A DNA stretch of 64,000 nucleotides. Source: Cellulosimicrobium protaetiae (GTDB taxonomy: Bacteria > Actinomycetota > Actinomycetes > Actinomycetales > Cellulomonadaceae). The stretch spans positions 496,001 through 560,000 of the forward strand of contig NZ_CP052757.1 in assembly GCF_009708005.2 (NCBI RefSeq), in the 5' to 3' direction. The translations under genes were made by a program, and so were the position numbers. Every line of letters begins with the position of its first letter. The first letter of the stretch is position 1. The notes under the pieces were generated by a model. The model ran no database searches and was not told the DNA's origin. It saw only the letters and a list, made by a program, of their open reading frames with translations. This document shows, piece by piece, positions 17,919 to 26,737 of the stretch.

Positions 17919-19457
17919 TCAGACCTCGTCGTCGGCGAAGACCACGTCTTCCTTCGCGCGGGCTGCGCTCGGGGGGGCGACGTCCGGCTCGGTGGGGCCG
18001 TGGTCGTGGCCCGGCGCCTGGGCCGGGGACTTGCGCAGGAGGAACGAGAGGCCGACGGCGACGAGCATGACCGCGGTGCCCCAGACGAACGCGTCGCCGA
18101 CGCCCTCGGCGAGCGCGGACTGCGGCGACGCGCCCGCCTCGCCGTAGGCGATGGAGCGGGTCGTCATGACGGCGACGAACATCGCCGTGCCGGCGGCGCC
18201 TGCGAGCTGCTGCGCGGTGCCGATCGACGCGGAGCCGTGCGAGTACTGGTGCGGCTCGAGCGCCGAGAGCGCGGTCGTGAACAGCGGCGTGAACATGAAC
18301 GCCAGGCCCAGGCTCAGCGTGACGTGCAGCGCGAGGACGAACCACGGCGACGAGTCCGCGTGGATGGTCGTGAACGCCGCGAGCGCGACGGCGACGACGC
18401 TCACGCCGGGGATGACGAGCGGGCGCGGACCGACCCGGTCGTAGAGCCGGCCGACGGTCGGGCCGAGCAGACCCATGAGGAGCCCACCGGGCAGCACGAT
18501 GAGGCCGGTCGCGAGCGGCTCCAGACCCATCGCGTCCTGCAGGAACAGCGGCAGGAGGATGAGGGAGCCGAACATCGCGACCATGCCGACGGCCATGATG
18601 CCGAGCGGCACGCTGAACCCGCGGTGCGTGAAGACGCGCAGGTCGAGCAGCGCCCGGTCCTCGCGCTGGAGGACGAGCTGGCGCCACACGAACGCGCCGA
18701 GCGCGAGCACACCGAACGCGACGGGCACGACCGGCGGCACGACGGGCGTGTGGCGTGCGGCCTCGCCGATGCTCGACAACCCGTAGACCAGGCCGCCGAA
18801 CGCGAACGCGGCGAGCACGAGCGAGAACGGGTCGAGGCGCGAGTGCGTACGGTCGGCGACGTCCCGGATGTACAGGAACCCCAGGACGAGCGCGACGAGG
18901 GCGATCGGGAGCACGATCCCGAACACCCACCGCCAGCTCAGCGAGTTGAGGATGAGACCGGAGAGCGACGGGCCGAGCGCCGGGGCGGCGGCCATGACGA
19001 TCGAGATGTTGCCCATGACCTTGCCGCGGATCGACGGCGGGACGAGCGTCATGATCGTCGTCATGAGGAGCGGCATCATGATCGCCGTGCCGGACGCCTG
19101 CACCACGCGGCCGGTCAGCAGCCACGCGAAGCCGGGGGAGAGCGCGGCGAGCAGGGTGCCTGCACTGAACAGCGACATCGCGAGCAGGTAGGCCCCGCGC
19201 GTCCCGAGCCGCTGCAGCAGGAACCCGGTCGCCGGGATGACGACGGCCATCGTGAGCATGAAGGCCGTCGTGAGCCACTGCCCGGTGCTCGCCGTGATGC
19301 CGAGGTCCTCCATGAGCGGCGCGAGCGCCACGCTCATGGTGGTCTCGTTGAGGATCACGACGAACGCAGAGCCGAGCAGCAGCGCGATGACGAGGAGGTC
19401 CGCGCGGGGCAGACGGTCGACGGGGGCCGAGGTGTCGTGGATGGGGGAGGCTGTCAC
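17919..19457 (-). CDS. MFS drug-efflux transporter, DHA2 (EmrB/QacA-like) family
   Basis: A 512-residue transporter with about 14 membrane segments. The start LLVIALLLGSAFVVILNETTMSVALAPL and the motif GQWLTTAFMLTMAVVIP are typical of proton-driven multidrug exporters of the DHA2 group. The loop motif GRLYDRVGPRPLVIPG is a variant of the MFS motif A. The GTG at 19457 has GGAG 8 bases upstream. It is convergent with pcnA and separated from it by two large hairpins. The substrate is unknown, and no regulator gene adjoins it. Confidence 0.9.
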   Translation of the reverse strand: MTASPIHDTSAPVDRLPRADLLVIALLLGSAFVVILNETTMSVALAPLMEDLGITASTGQWLTTAFMLTMAVVIPATGFLLQRLGTRGAYLLAMSLFSAGTLLAALSPGFAWLLTGRVVQASGTAIMMPLLMTTIMTLVPPSIRGKVMGNISIVMAAAPALGPSLSGLILNSLSWRWVFGIVLPIALVALVLGFLYIRDVADRTHSRLDPFSLVLAAFAFGGLVYGLSSIGEAARHTPVVPPVVPVAFGVLALGAFVWRQLVLQREDRALLDLRVFTHRGFSVPLGIMAVGMVAMFGSLILLPLFLQDAMGLEPLATGLIVLPGGLLMGLLGPTVGRLYDRVGPRPLVIPGVSVVAVALAAFTTIHADSSPWFVLALHVTLSLGLAFMFTPLFTTALSALEPHQYSHGSASIGTAQQLAGAAGTAMFVAVMTTRSIAYGEAGASPQSALAEGVGDAFVWGTAVMLVAVGLSFLLRKSPAQAPGHDHGPTEPDVAPPSAARAKEDVVFADDEV

Positions 19458-19862
19458 GGGGTGTCTCCGCTCGCGTCGGGGGCGGCCCGGGCCGTGGTTC
19501 GGACCCGGTCGGGGCAGGGCAGGCTGCGTGGGGGCAGCACGGGGTCGCGTGCGGGGCACGCGACGACGGTGTCGGTTCTCGGTCGGCGGGCCACGGCGCG
19601 AGCGTGGGTGACCCGGGTGAGTCGGCGCGGCGCTGCCACGACGATCCGTACCCTGTACGACCATCCACCATCCTGCGATATTCCCGCCGTCCGTGACGAC
19701 CCCTTTTCCACCCCCGACTCATCGATGCTGCCGACAGCAGATCTCCGCCCCGGTTCGACGTGCGAGAGAGGGTCGCAGCGAGCCGCGAGTGGAGGACGGG
19801 AGCTGACCGCTACCGCGCGTAGCGTCCGGGCCGCACCCACCGCCCAGGAACAGGAGGCCCTC
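19458..19862. other. Divergent intergenic region between MFS and epoxide hydrolase genes
   Basis: About 400 bases with no supported gene. A locally AT-richer stretch near 19640-19720 (CCTGTACGACCATCCACC and TGCGATATTCCC) is the likely promoter area for one or both flanking genes. A ribosome site (AGGAGG) for the hydrolase ends the region. I see no clear operator. Confidence 0.4.
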
Positions 19863-21074
19863 ATGGAGTTCCGACCCTTCACGATCGACGCCCCGCAGGC
19901 AGAGCTCGACGACCTGCACGAACGGCTCGCCCGCACCCGCTGGCCCTCCGAGCTCCAGGAGCGCGGCTGGGAGCGCGGCACCGAGCTGTCGACGATGCGT
20001 CGTCTCGTCGCGCACTGGCTCGACGGCTACGACTGGCGCGCGCAGGAGGAGCGCCTCAACCGCTTCCACCACGTCGTGACCACGGTCGACGGCCGCGACC
20101 TCCACGCGATCCACGAGCGTGCGGTGCGCCCGGGTGCCCCGGCGATCCTGCTGCTGCACGGCTGGGCGGACTCGTTCCACCGGTTCGCGCACGTGATCGA
20201 CCGGCTCACGGGTCGTGACCCCGCGACCGGCCCGGACGAGCCCGTGTTCGACGTCGTCGTCCCGTCCCTGCCGGGCTTCGACTTCTCCGAGCAGCCCGAG
20301 GCGGGGACGGTGAGCGGGCGCCAGAGCGCCGAGGCGGTCGCGCGCCTCGTGGAAGGTCTCGGCTACGAGCGCTACCTCGTGCACGGGGGCGACTGGGGCG
20401 GCGTCGTCGCGCAGGAGGTGGCGCGCGCCCACCCCGACCGTGTCGTCGGTCTCCACCTCACCGACGTCCCGTTCCCCAACCTGTTCCTCGTCGACCGGGA
20501 GTCGGCGAGCGAGGCGGAGCGCGCGATGTTCGCCGCCGTCGACGCGTGGGGCGAGACGCACGGCGGATACGTCGGGATCCAGTCGTCGCGCCCGCTCACG
20601 CTGTCCTACGGCCTGAGCGACTCGCCCGTCGGCCTCGCCGCGTGGCTCGTCGACCACTTCGGGTACCTCTCCGACTCCCTGCCGTCGGACGACGACCTGC
20701 TCACCAACGTGATGCTCTACTGGCTCGGCAACTCCATCCGCTCGTCGATGCGCCTCTACAACGAAGGGCTCGACGGTGACTGGGGCGACGAGACGGGCGA
20801 CGCCGCGTGGTCGGGCGGAGAGGACGACGGGGCGGGCGACGCCGAGTGGTCGGGCGGGGAGAGTGACGGGGCCGGCTGGTCGGCGCGCATCGAGGTGCCG
20901 ACGGCGGTCGCGGTCTTCCCGCGCGACATCTCGCAGCCGCCGCGCGAGTACGCGGAGCGCTTCTTCGACGTCCGGCGGTTCACGACGATGCCGCGGGGCG
21001 GACACTTCGCGGCGCTCGAGGAGCCGCAGCTCGTCGTCGACGACCTCCGGGCGTTCGCCGCCGGGCTCGACTGA
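19863..21074 (+). CDS. Epoxide hydrolase, alpha/beta-hydrolase fold
   Basis: A 403-residue protein with the N-terminal epoxide-hydrolase domain (FRPFTIDAPQAELDDLHERL). The alpha/beta core has an oxyanion-hole LLHGWADSFHRF, nucleophilic Asp in HGGDWGG, and C-terminal catalytic His in RGGHFAAL. It would open epoxides to diols. The ATG at 19863 has AGGAGGC 5-6 bases upstream. An unusual acidic Gly/Trp-rich insert lies between the lid and the last strand and includes a 13-residue tandem duplication (GDAAWSGGEDDGA then GDAEWSGGESDGA). The natural substrate cannot be told. Confidence 0.9.
   Translation: MEFRPFTIDAPQAELDDLHERLARTRWPSELQERGWERGTELSTMRRLVAHWLDGYDWRAQEERLNRFHHVVTTVDGRDLHAIHERAVRPGAPAILLLHGWADSFHRFAHVIDRLTGRDPATGPDEPVFDVVVPSLPGFDFSEQPEAGTVSGRQSAEAVARLVEGLGYERYLVHGGDWGGVVAQEVARAHPDRVVGLHLTDVPFPNLFLVDRESASEAERAMFAAVDAWGETHGGYVGIQSSRPLTLSYGLSDSPVGLAAWLVDHFGYLSDSLPSDDDLLTNVMLYWLGNSIRSSMRLYNEGLDGDWGDETGDAAWSGGEDDGAGDAEWSGGESDGAGWSARIEVPTAVAVFPRDISQPPREYAERFFDVRRFTTMPRGGHFAALEEPQLVVDDLRAFAAGLD
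20796..20873 (+). repeat. 39-bp in-frame tandem duplication in the epoxide hydrolase gene
   Basis: Units 20796-20834 and 20835-20873 differ at a few bases and encode GDA(A/E)WSGGE(D/S)DGA twice. The length is a multiple of three, so the frame is kept. Family members normally lack this loop. Confidence 0.85.
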
Positions 21075-21110
21075 GTCCGGCGAGTCCGGGCCAGTCCGGG
21101 CGAGTCCGGA
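21074..21110 (+). repeat. Short AGTCCGG repeat after the epoxide hydrolase stop
   Basis: AGTCCGG recurs at 21074, 21083, 21093 and 21103 in the gap between convergent genes. No strong stem was found there. Confidence 0.6.
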
Positions 21111-21128
21111 GGACGCGGGTGCGCCCGG

Positions 21129-22514
21129 TCAGGCGCCCTGCCGCCCGGCCGGGACACCGCCGTCGGTCGCCGAGCCGTCGTCGGGCGAGGTGTCCTCCCG
21201 GGCCGACGGCCCGTCGTCCGGCACGACGGCGGACCCCACCACGGTGGGCGTGCGCGCGCCGCGGGTCCACATCACCAGGGCGGCGAGCGCGTACGCCACC
21301 GCGAGGCCGACGAACACGCCGCGCGACCAGCCCGTGTCGGGCAGCGTGAACGCGGCCAGGGCGGCGGCGCCCACGAACGCCGCGTTGTACAGGACGTCGT
21401 AGAAGGCGAAGGCCCGGCCGCGGAACGCGTCGTCGGTGTCGCGCTGGACGATCGTGTCCACCGCGATCTTGGTGCCCTGCGCGGCGAGACCGAGCAGCGC
21501 CGCGCCCGTGTACACGACCGCGCGCTCCGGCGCGGTCACGAGCAGGAGCTGGCTCGCCGCGGCGAGCAGCAGCATGATCGCGATCCACGCCTGCGGCCCC
21601 GTGTAGCGGGAGAGCGTCGGCGTGAGCACCATCGCGCCCGCGCCACCGAGGCCCGTGAGCCCGACGACGATCGCGAACGTCGCCATGCCGGCCGTCTGGC
21701 TCGCCGGGTCGAGGAGGTTCCGTGAGATGAGGATCGACGCGATGAAGACGACCCCGTAGAGGAAGCGGTGCGTCGCCATCGCGAGCAGCGCCTGCCCCGG
21801 GGTGCGCCGTGCGACCAGGTACCGGGCGCCGTCTGCCAGCCCGCGCGCCACGCGTGCGATCTCCGACCGGATCGCCGCCTCGGCCGGGTGCTCCGGACCG
21901 AGCTGCGTGCGCCCGAGGCGCAGCGCCAGGAGCGACGCGACCCCGAACACGAGCGCGGCGCAGACCAGCGCGGACGAGTCCTTGACCCGGCCCGGCTCGA
22001 ACGCGAGCCCGAGCAGGAGGCCGATCCCGCCCCCGAGGAACGCCGCACCCGCGCCGAGCGTGGGCGTGAGCGAGTTCGCGGTGAGGAGCAGCGGGCCGTC
22101 GACGACCCGGGGCAGACCCGCTGACAGGCCCGCGAGGAGGAAGCGGTTCACCGACAGGGCCGCGAGACCGAGGGCGTAGATCCATCCGCTCACGCCGCCC
22201 GAGAGCATGAGGACCGCCATGCCCAGCGTGATGACGACCCGCACCGCGTTGCCCCACGCGAGGACCTGACGGCGCTGCCAGCGGTCGAGGAACACGCCCG
22301 CGAACGGCCCCACGATCGTGAACGGCGCCAGCATCACGGCGAACGCGCCCGCGATGGCGGCCGCCGTGCCCTGCGACTCCGGCGAGAAAAAGAGCAGCGA
22401 CGCCAGCCCCACCTGGAACATGCCGTCCCCGGCCTGGGAGACGAGACGGACGGCGAACAGCCTGCGGAATCCGCGCAGCCGCAGCAGCGCGCGCAGCTCG
22501 GCGACGACACTCAC
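21129..22514 (-). CDS. MFS transporter (MFS_3/enterobactin-exporter-like group)
   Basis: A 461-residue protein with about 12 membrane segments. It begins with the short cytoplasmic start LRGFRRLFAVRLVSQAGDGMFQVGL typical of the MFS_3 type. The motif A-like stretch is GVFLDRWQRRQVLAW, and TDDAFRGRAFAFYDVLYNAAF follows in the second half. The C-terminal tail is acidic and hydrophilic. GTG at 22514 is the start. The substrate is not predictable. It stands alone, convergent with the epoxide hydrolase and divergent from the chitinase. Confidence 0.88.
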   Translation of the reverse strand: MSVVAELRALLRLRGFRRLFAVRLVSQAGDGMFQVGLASLLFFSPESQGTAAAIAGAFAVMLAPFTIVGPFAGVFLDRWQRRQVLAWGNAVRVVITLGMAVLMLSGGVSGWIYALGLAALSVNRFLLAGLSAGLPRVVDGPLLLTANSLTPTLGAGAAFLGGGIGLLLGLAFEPGRVKDSSALVCAALVFGVASLLALRLGRTQLGPEHPAEAAIRSEIARVARGLADGARYLVARRTPGQALLAMATHRFLYGVVFIASILISRNLLDPASQTAGMATFAIVVGLTGLGGAGAMVLTPTLSRYTGPQAWIAIMLLLAAASQLLLVTAPERAVVYTGAALLGLAAQGTKIAVDTIVQRDTDDAFRGRAFAFYDVLYNAAFVGAAALAAFTLPDTGWSRGVFVGLAVAYALAALVMWTRGARTPTVVGSAVVPDDGPSAREDTSPDDGSATDGGVPAGRQGA

Positions 22515-22614
22515 CCGTCAACACTAGGCGGTCGCGCGCACCACGGGCGCCGACGCCGGTGCGCGCGACCCGCCCCCCGGGTCGCGCGCACCTTCTCGCA
22601 TCCTGGGAAACCCC

Positions 22615-22643
22615 TGGTCAGAAACCCTTAGGAAGGTTACCTT
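22615..22643 (+). promoter_or_regulatory. Putative chitinase promoter
   Basis: TGGTCA (22615-22620) and TACCTT (22638-22643) are separated by 17 bases in a locally AT-rich stretch about 60 bases before the chitinase ATG. The near-palindrome AAGGTTACCTT overlaps the -10 and could be an operator. Confidence 0.45.
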
Positions 22644-22703
22644 TGTGTTTTCGTCACGACCCGCCGCAGAGGCCGGGCCCGGAGAAGCAGTGAGGCATTC
22701 TCG

Positions 22704-24422
22704 ATGACACGAACCCCCAGGACGGCGGCCGCAGGGCTCGCCCTCGCCACCACCGCGGCACTCGTCGCCGGCACCGTCGGTGCGGCGCACGCCGCACCGG
22801 CACCCGCCGGCGGAGACGGTGCCAACGGCTACAAGACCGTCGGCTACTACCCCGCGTGGGACGCCGGCAACGCGGACGGCTACCAGGTCGCCGACCTCCA
22901 GACGACGGGCGCGGCGTCCGACCTGACGCACCTCAACTACGCGTTCGGCAACGTCACGACCGACCTGGTCTGCGACATCACCGACCGGGAGGACCCCGTC
23001 GACGGCGGGCTCCAGGGCGACCCGCTCAACGACTACGTGCAGCTCAAGCCCGCCGCCCAGACCGTCGACGGCGTCGCGGACTCCGCCGACCAGGCGCTCG
23101 CGGGCAACTTCCACCAGCTGAAGAAGCTCAAGGAGGCCAACCCCGGCCTCAAGATCCTCATCTCGCTCGGCGGCTGGACCTGGTCCGACAACTTCTCCGA
23201 CGCCGTCTCCACCCCCGAGAACCGGCAGCGCCTCGTCGAGTCCTGCCTCGACGTGTACTTCCACGGCAACCTCCCCGTCGTCGAGGACGCGGAGAACGGC
23301 AGCAAGGGCGGTGCGGGCGTCGCCGCCGGCATCTTCGACGGCGTCGACCTCGACTGGGAGTGGCCCGGCGCGACCGGCGAGCACCCCACGCCGCGCCCCG
23401 AGGAGGACGCCGAGAACTTCGTCCAGTTCGCGCAGCTCCTGCGTGCCGAGCTCGACGAGCTCGGCACCGAGACCGGCGAGGAGTACCTGATCACCGGCTT
23501 CGCCCCGGCCAGCTGGGCCGCGCGCACCAACGGCGGCTGGCTCGACCCGCGCTTCGTCGACGCGCTCGACTTCATCAACGTGCAGGGCTACGACTACCAC
23601 GGCCCCTGGAACACGACCAGCACCGGGCACCAGGGCAACCTGCACGTCTACGACGACCCGACCACGGGTCAGCCCGCCAACTGGGGCCTCGCCGCCGACG
23701 GCGTCCTCGGCGCCTACCACTCGGCCGGCTGGCCCAAGGACAAGCTCGTCCTCGGGCTCGCGGCGTACGGGTACGGCTGGACGAACGTCACCGACCCGAC
23801 GCCCGGTGCCGCGGCGAACGGCTCCCTCCCGTTCACCTACTACTCCGACATCAAGGCCAAGGGCCTCACGGAGTACTACGACGAGGTCGCCGGGCAGGGC
23901 TACTTCTACGGCGACGGCGAGTGGTGGACCGCGGACACGCCGCGCTCCGTGACCGCCAAGGCCGAGTACCTCGCCACCAACGGCTACGGCGGCGGGTACT
24001 TCTGGGACCTCGCCGGCGACGACGACAACGAGCTCCTCGGCACCCTCAAGGGCACGTTCGAGACCGCCACGCCCGGACCGCTCGTGCCCGCCGACGCCGC
24101 GGCGCCCTGGTTCGCGACCGGCGTCTACACGAAGGGTGACGTCGTCTACCACGACGGCGTCGAGTACCGCGCCGCCTGGTGGACGCGCAACCAGGAGCCC
24201 GGGAACCCGAACGGCCCGTGGAAGGCCATCGGGGGCGCCGGCACCGCGCCCGCCGTCGAGGCACCGGCCTGCGGCGACGCCTGGGACGCCGATCGCGCGT
24301 ACGGCGCCGGCGCCGTCGTCACCCGCGCGGGCGTGAGCTACACCGCGCAGTGGTGGACCCACGGATCCCGGCCCGGCACCGACGTCAACGGTGCCTGGGA
24401 CGCAGGCCGGCCCTGCGTCTGA
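22704..24422 (+). CDS. Secreted GH18 chitinase with two CBM5/12 modules
   Basis: A 572-residue exported endo-type chitinase that hydrolyses beta-1,4-GlcNAc chains. A signal peptide ends in the GAAHAAPA region. The GH18 barrel starts at YKTVGYYPAWDAG and carries the catalytic motif DGVDLDWEW, with the acid Glu at residue 219. SLGGWTWSDNF and the substrate stretch INVQGYDYHGPW are also present. Two short chitin-binding modules end the protein (AWFATGVYTKGDVVYHDG-type start with AWWTRNQEPG, then QWWTHGSRPG). The catalytic domain keeps all key acidic residues. It is monocistronic and followed by a strong hairpin. Confidence 0.95.
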   Translation: MTRTPRTAAAGLALATTAALVAGTVGAAHAAPAPAGGDGANGYKTVGYYPAWDAGNADGYQVADLQTTGAASDLTHLNYAFGNVTTDLVCDITDREDPVDGGLQGDPLNDYVQLKPAAQTVDGVADSADQALAGNFHQLKKLKEANPGLKILISLGGWTWSDNFSDAVSTPENRQRLVESCLDVYFHGNLPVVEDAENGSKGGAGVAAGIFDGVDLDWEWPGATGEHPTPRPEEDAENFVQFAQLLRAELDELGTETGEEYLITGFAPASWAARTNGGWLDPRFVDALDFINVQGYDYHGPWNTTSTGHQGNLHVYDDPTTGQPANWGLAADGVLGAYHSAGWPKDKLVLGLAAYGYGWTNVTDPTPGAAANGSLPFTYYSDIKAKGLTEYYDEVAGQGYFYGDGEWWTADTPRSVTAKAEYLATNGYGGGYFWDLAGDDDNELLGTLKGTFETATPGPLVPADAAAPWFATGVYTKGDVVYHDGVEYRAAWWTRNQEPGNPNGPWKAIGGAGTAPAVEAPACGDAWDADRAYGAGAVVTRAGVSYTAQWWTHGSRPGTDVNGAWDAGRPCV

Positions 24423-24437
24423 CGCACCCCGCACGCA

Positions 24438-24471
24438 CGTGAGGCCCCTGCCGGACGGCAGGGGCCTCACG
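24438..24471. terminator. Perfect hairpin between chitinase and ino1
   Basis: A 16-bp stem (24438-24453 with 24456-24471, core GAGGCCCCTGCC/GGCAGGGGCCTC) with a minimal loop lies between the convergent chitinase and inositol synthase genes. It can work in both directions. Confidence 0.85.
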
Positions 24472-24540
24472 CGTCACCGCTCGTCAGGAGAGCGCCGATC
24501 CTCGGCCCTCACCCTGCACTGCGCTCCAGGTCAGCGCTCG

Positions 24541-25632
24541 TCAGCGCTCGACCTCACCGGCGATGAAGGCCTCCAGCTGCGCACGCCCCTTCGTGTCCTC
24601 CATCTGGACCGGCGGGGACTTCATGAAGTACGTCGAGGCCGAGAGGATCGGGCCGCCGACGCCGCGGTCCTTCGCGATCTTCGCGGCGCGCACGGCGTCG
24701 ATGATGATGCCGGCGGAGTTGGGGGAGTCCCAGACCTCGAGCTTGTACTCCAGGTTCAGCGGGACCTCGCCGAACGCGCGGCCCTCGAGGCGCACGTACG
24801 CCCACTTGCGGTCGTCGAGCCATGCGACGTAGTCCGACGGGCCGATGTGGACGTTGCGGTCCTCCTTCTTGCCGCCGAGCGGGCCCTCGAGGTTCGAGGT
24901 CACGGCCTGCGTCTTGGAGATCTTCTTGGACTCCAGACGCTCGCGCTCGAGCATGTTCTTGAAGTCCATGTTGCCGCCGACGTTGAGCTGGTACGTGCGG
25001 TCCAGCACGACGCCGCGGTCCTCGAAGAGCTTGGCGAGCACGCGGTGCGTGATCGTCGCGCCGACCTGCGACTTGATGTCGTCGCCCACGATCGGCACGC
25101 CGGCCTCCTCGAACTTCGCGGCCCACTCCGGGTCGGACGCGATGAAGACGGGCAGGGCGTTGACGAAGGCGACGCCCGCGTCGATCGCGGCCTGCGCGTA
25201 GAACTTCGCGGCAGCCTCGGAGCCGACGGGGAGGTAGCAGACGAGCACGTCGACCTGCGCCTCACGCAGCGCGGCGACGACGTCGACCGGCTCCGCGTCC
25301 GACTCCTCGATCGTCTGCGCGTAGTACTTGCCGATGCCGTCGAGCGTCGGGCCGCGCTGCACGGTCACGCCGAGCGGCGGGACGTCCGCGATCTTGATCG
25401 TGTTGTTCTCCGAGGCGTTGATGGCCTCCGAGAGGTCGAAGCCGACCTTCTTCGCGTCGACGTCGAACGCCGCCACGAACTCCAGGCTCGACACGTGGTA
25501 GTCGCCGAACTGCACGTGCATGAGGCCCGGGACGGTGGCGCTCGGGTCGGCGTCACGGTAGAAGTGCACGCCCTGGACGAGGGACGATGCGCAGTTGCCT
25601 ACGCCGACGATGGCGACGCGGATGGAGGTCAT
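24541..25632 (-). CDS. ino1: myo-Inositol-1-phosphate synthase
   Basis: A 363-residue NAD-dependent enzyme that turns glucose 6-phosphate into inositol 1-phosphate. This feeds phosphatidylinositol and mycothiol synthesis in actinomycetes. The Rossmann start [17 protein letters not shown], the segment [16 protein letters not shown] and the catalytic-region lysines in [12 protein letters not shown] and [13 protein letters not shown] are typical of the short actinobacterial form. The ATG at 25632 has AGGAG 5-6 bases upstream. It overlaps the padR gene by 4 bases (ATGA), so both are made from one message, as in Rv0047c-Rv0046c. Confidence 0.96.
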   Translation of the reverse strand: MTSIRVAIVGVGNCASSLVQGVHFYRDADPSATVPGLMHVQFGDYHVSSLEFVAAFDVDAKKVGFDLSEAINASENNTIKIADVPPLGVTVQRGPTLDGIGKYYAQTIEESDAEPVDVVAALREAQVDVLVCYLPVGSEAAAKFYAQAAIDAGVAFVNALPVFIASDPEWAAKFEEAGVPIVGDDIKSQVGATITHRVLAKLFEDRGVVLDRTYQLNVGGNMDFKNMLERERLESKKISKTQAVTSNLEGPLGGKKEDRNVHIGPSDYVAWLDDRKWAYVRLEGRAFGEVPLNLEYKLEVWDSPNSAGIIIDAVRAAKIAKDRGVGGPILSASTYFMKSPPVQMEDTKGRAQLEAFIAGEVER

Positions 25633-26324
25633 CCTCGCTCCTTGGTGTTCGTTGTTCCAGGGTCCTCGGGACGCCTCGCGCCGTCGGGCTCCTGCTCGGA
25701 TGGTTCCGCAGGATGCGGGGTGCTGCTGGTCCGCGCACGGGTGGTGCTCCGGGAGTGCCCGGAGCTCCGGTCGCGCTCGGTGGTGATGAGACCGTCGAGC
25801 CAGCGCACCTCGCGCTCGACCTGCTCGAGTCCGTGGCGCTGCAGCTCGAGCGTGTACTCGTCGAGCCGCTCGCGGGTGCGAGCCGCGGACTCCCTGACCG
25901 CCTCCAGCCTCTCGGTGAGCCGGGTGCGCCGGCCCTCGAGGATGCGGATGCGGGTCTCGGCGTCGGTCTGCGCGAAGAACGCGAACCGGACGTCGAAGCT
26001 CTCGTCCTCCCACGCGGCCGGCCCCGACGAGGCCAGCACGCTCTGGAGGTGCTCCTTGCCCTCGGCCGTCAGCTCGTAGACGATCCGCGCGCGCTTGCCC
26101 GAGAGGGCGGGCGCGAGCGTCGACTGCGCCGCGGACTGCTCCGTGCCGGTGATGAGCCCGCGGGCCACCAGCGACTTGAGGGCGGGGTACAGCGAGCCGT
26201 AGGACAGCACGCGGAACGACCCGAGCATGATGTTGAGCCGCTTGCGCAGCTCGTACCCGTGCAGGGGCGACTCCTTGAGGAGGCCGAGGATCGCGGTCTC
26301 GAGCACGGGCGTCTTGCTGCGCAC
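25629..26324 (-). CDS. PadR-family transcriptional regulator
   Basis: A 231-residue regulator with an N-terminal winged helix ([24 protein letters not shown] and [18 protein letters not shown]). A C-terminal coiled-coil dimerisation segment follows ([26 protein letters not shown], shown here in parts of one helix). A hydrophilic Ser/Thr/Glu tail ends it. GTG at 26324 has GGAGGT 6 bases upstream. It is the first gene of the padR-ino1 operon. A perfect palindrome sits over the predicted start of transcription of its own promoter, so autoregulation and control of inositol synthesis are likely. Confidence 0.92.
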   Translation of the reverse strand: MRSKTPVLETAILGLLKESPLHGYELRKRLNIMLGSFRVLSYGSLYPALKSLVARGLITGTEQSAAQSTLAPALSGKRARIVYELTAEGKEHLQSVLASSGPAAWEDESFDVRFAFFAQTDAETRIRILEGRRTRLTERLEAVRESAARTRERLDEYTLELQRHGLEQVEREVRWLDGLITTERDRSSGHSRSTTRARTSSTPHPAEPSEQEPDGARRPEDPGTTNTKERG

Positions 26325-26387
26325 GATCCCACCTCCTGACGCTCCTGCGGCGGTCCCGGGCGGGCTCGCTGTGGCTGATGGTCGACT

Positions 26388-26441
26388 CGATGTATCGAGT
26401 CGATACATCGACAGGTTAGGTCGTCTCGATGTGTCGTGCAA
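26388..26441 (-). promoter_or_regulatory. padR-ino1 promoter and operator
   Basis: On the minus strand TTGCAC (26436-26441) and TAACCT (26413-26418) are spaced 17 bases apart. The expected start of transcription falls in an 11+1+11 perfect palindrome at 26388-26410 (CGATGTATCGA-G-TCGATACATCG). A partial half-site, TCGATGTGTCG at 26426-26436, lies in the promoter spacer. The arrangement is that of a self-repressing PadR gene. Confidence 0.75.
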
Positions 26442-26550
26442 TCTTCGGGGAGTGTCGCGCATCCCGCGACAGATGTGAAGGACCCGCGGAGGCGGCGGGA
26501 CGCCGCGGCGAATCAATGGCGCACGATCGCGCTGTCACTGCGGCAGGCCC

Positions 26551-26578
26551 TTGTCCCGACAGGGCGACGCCCTATTGT
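26551..26578 (+). promoter_or_regulatory. Putative promoter of the penicillin-binding protein gene
   Basis: TTGTCC (26551-26556) and TATTGT (26573-26578) are separated by 16 bases, about 160 bases before the GTG start. CCCT and AGGG flank the -10 box and could pair. Confidence 0.5.
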
Positions 26579-26737
26579 TCAGGGTGGTCCGGCGTGTGCC
26601 GACCCCCAGCCCGACGACGTCCCGCACCCGAGGCGGCGACCCTCGGTCGGGCGGGCGGTCCGCTCGTGGCGGGCCACGAGCAGGTCCGCGGACGACGCGG
26701 TGCCGGCTTCCCGTAGCCCCCCAGAGGAAGGTAGACC

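Noticed and set aside
17835-19862. Upstream extension of the epoxide hydrolase frame to over 1000 codons
   Set aside because: The added part runs antisense through the MFS gene with Arg/Asp/Glu-rich nonsense. The ATG at 19863 has a good ribosome site and matches the family start.
22611-22643. DasR-type (dre) operator before the chitinase
   Set aside because: TGGTC is present but the palindromic partner is missing, so it does not meet the dre consensus.
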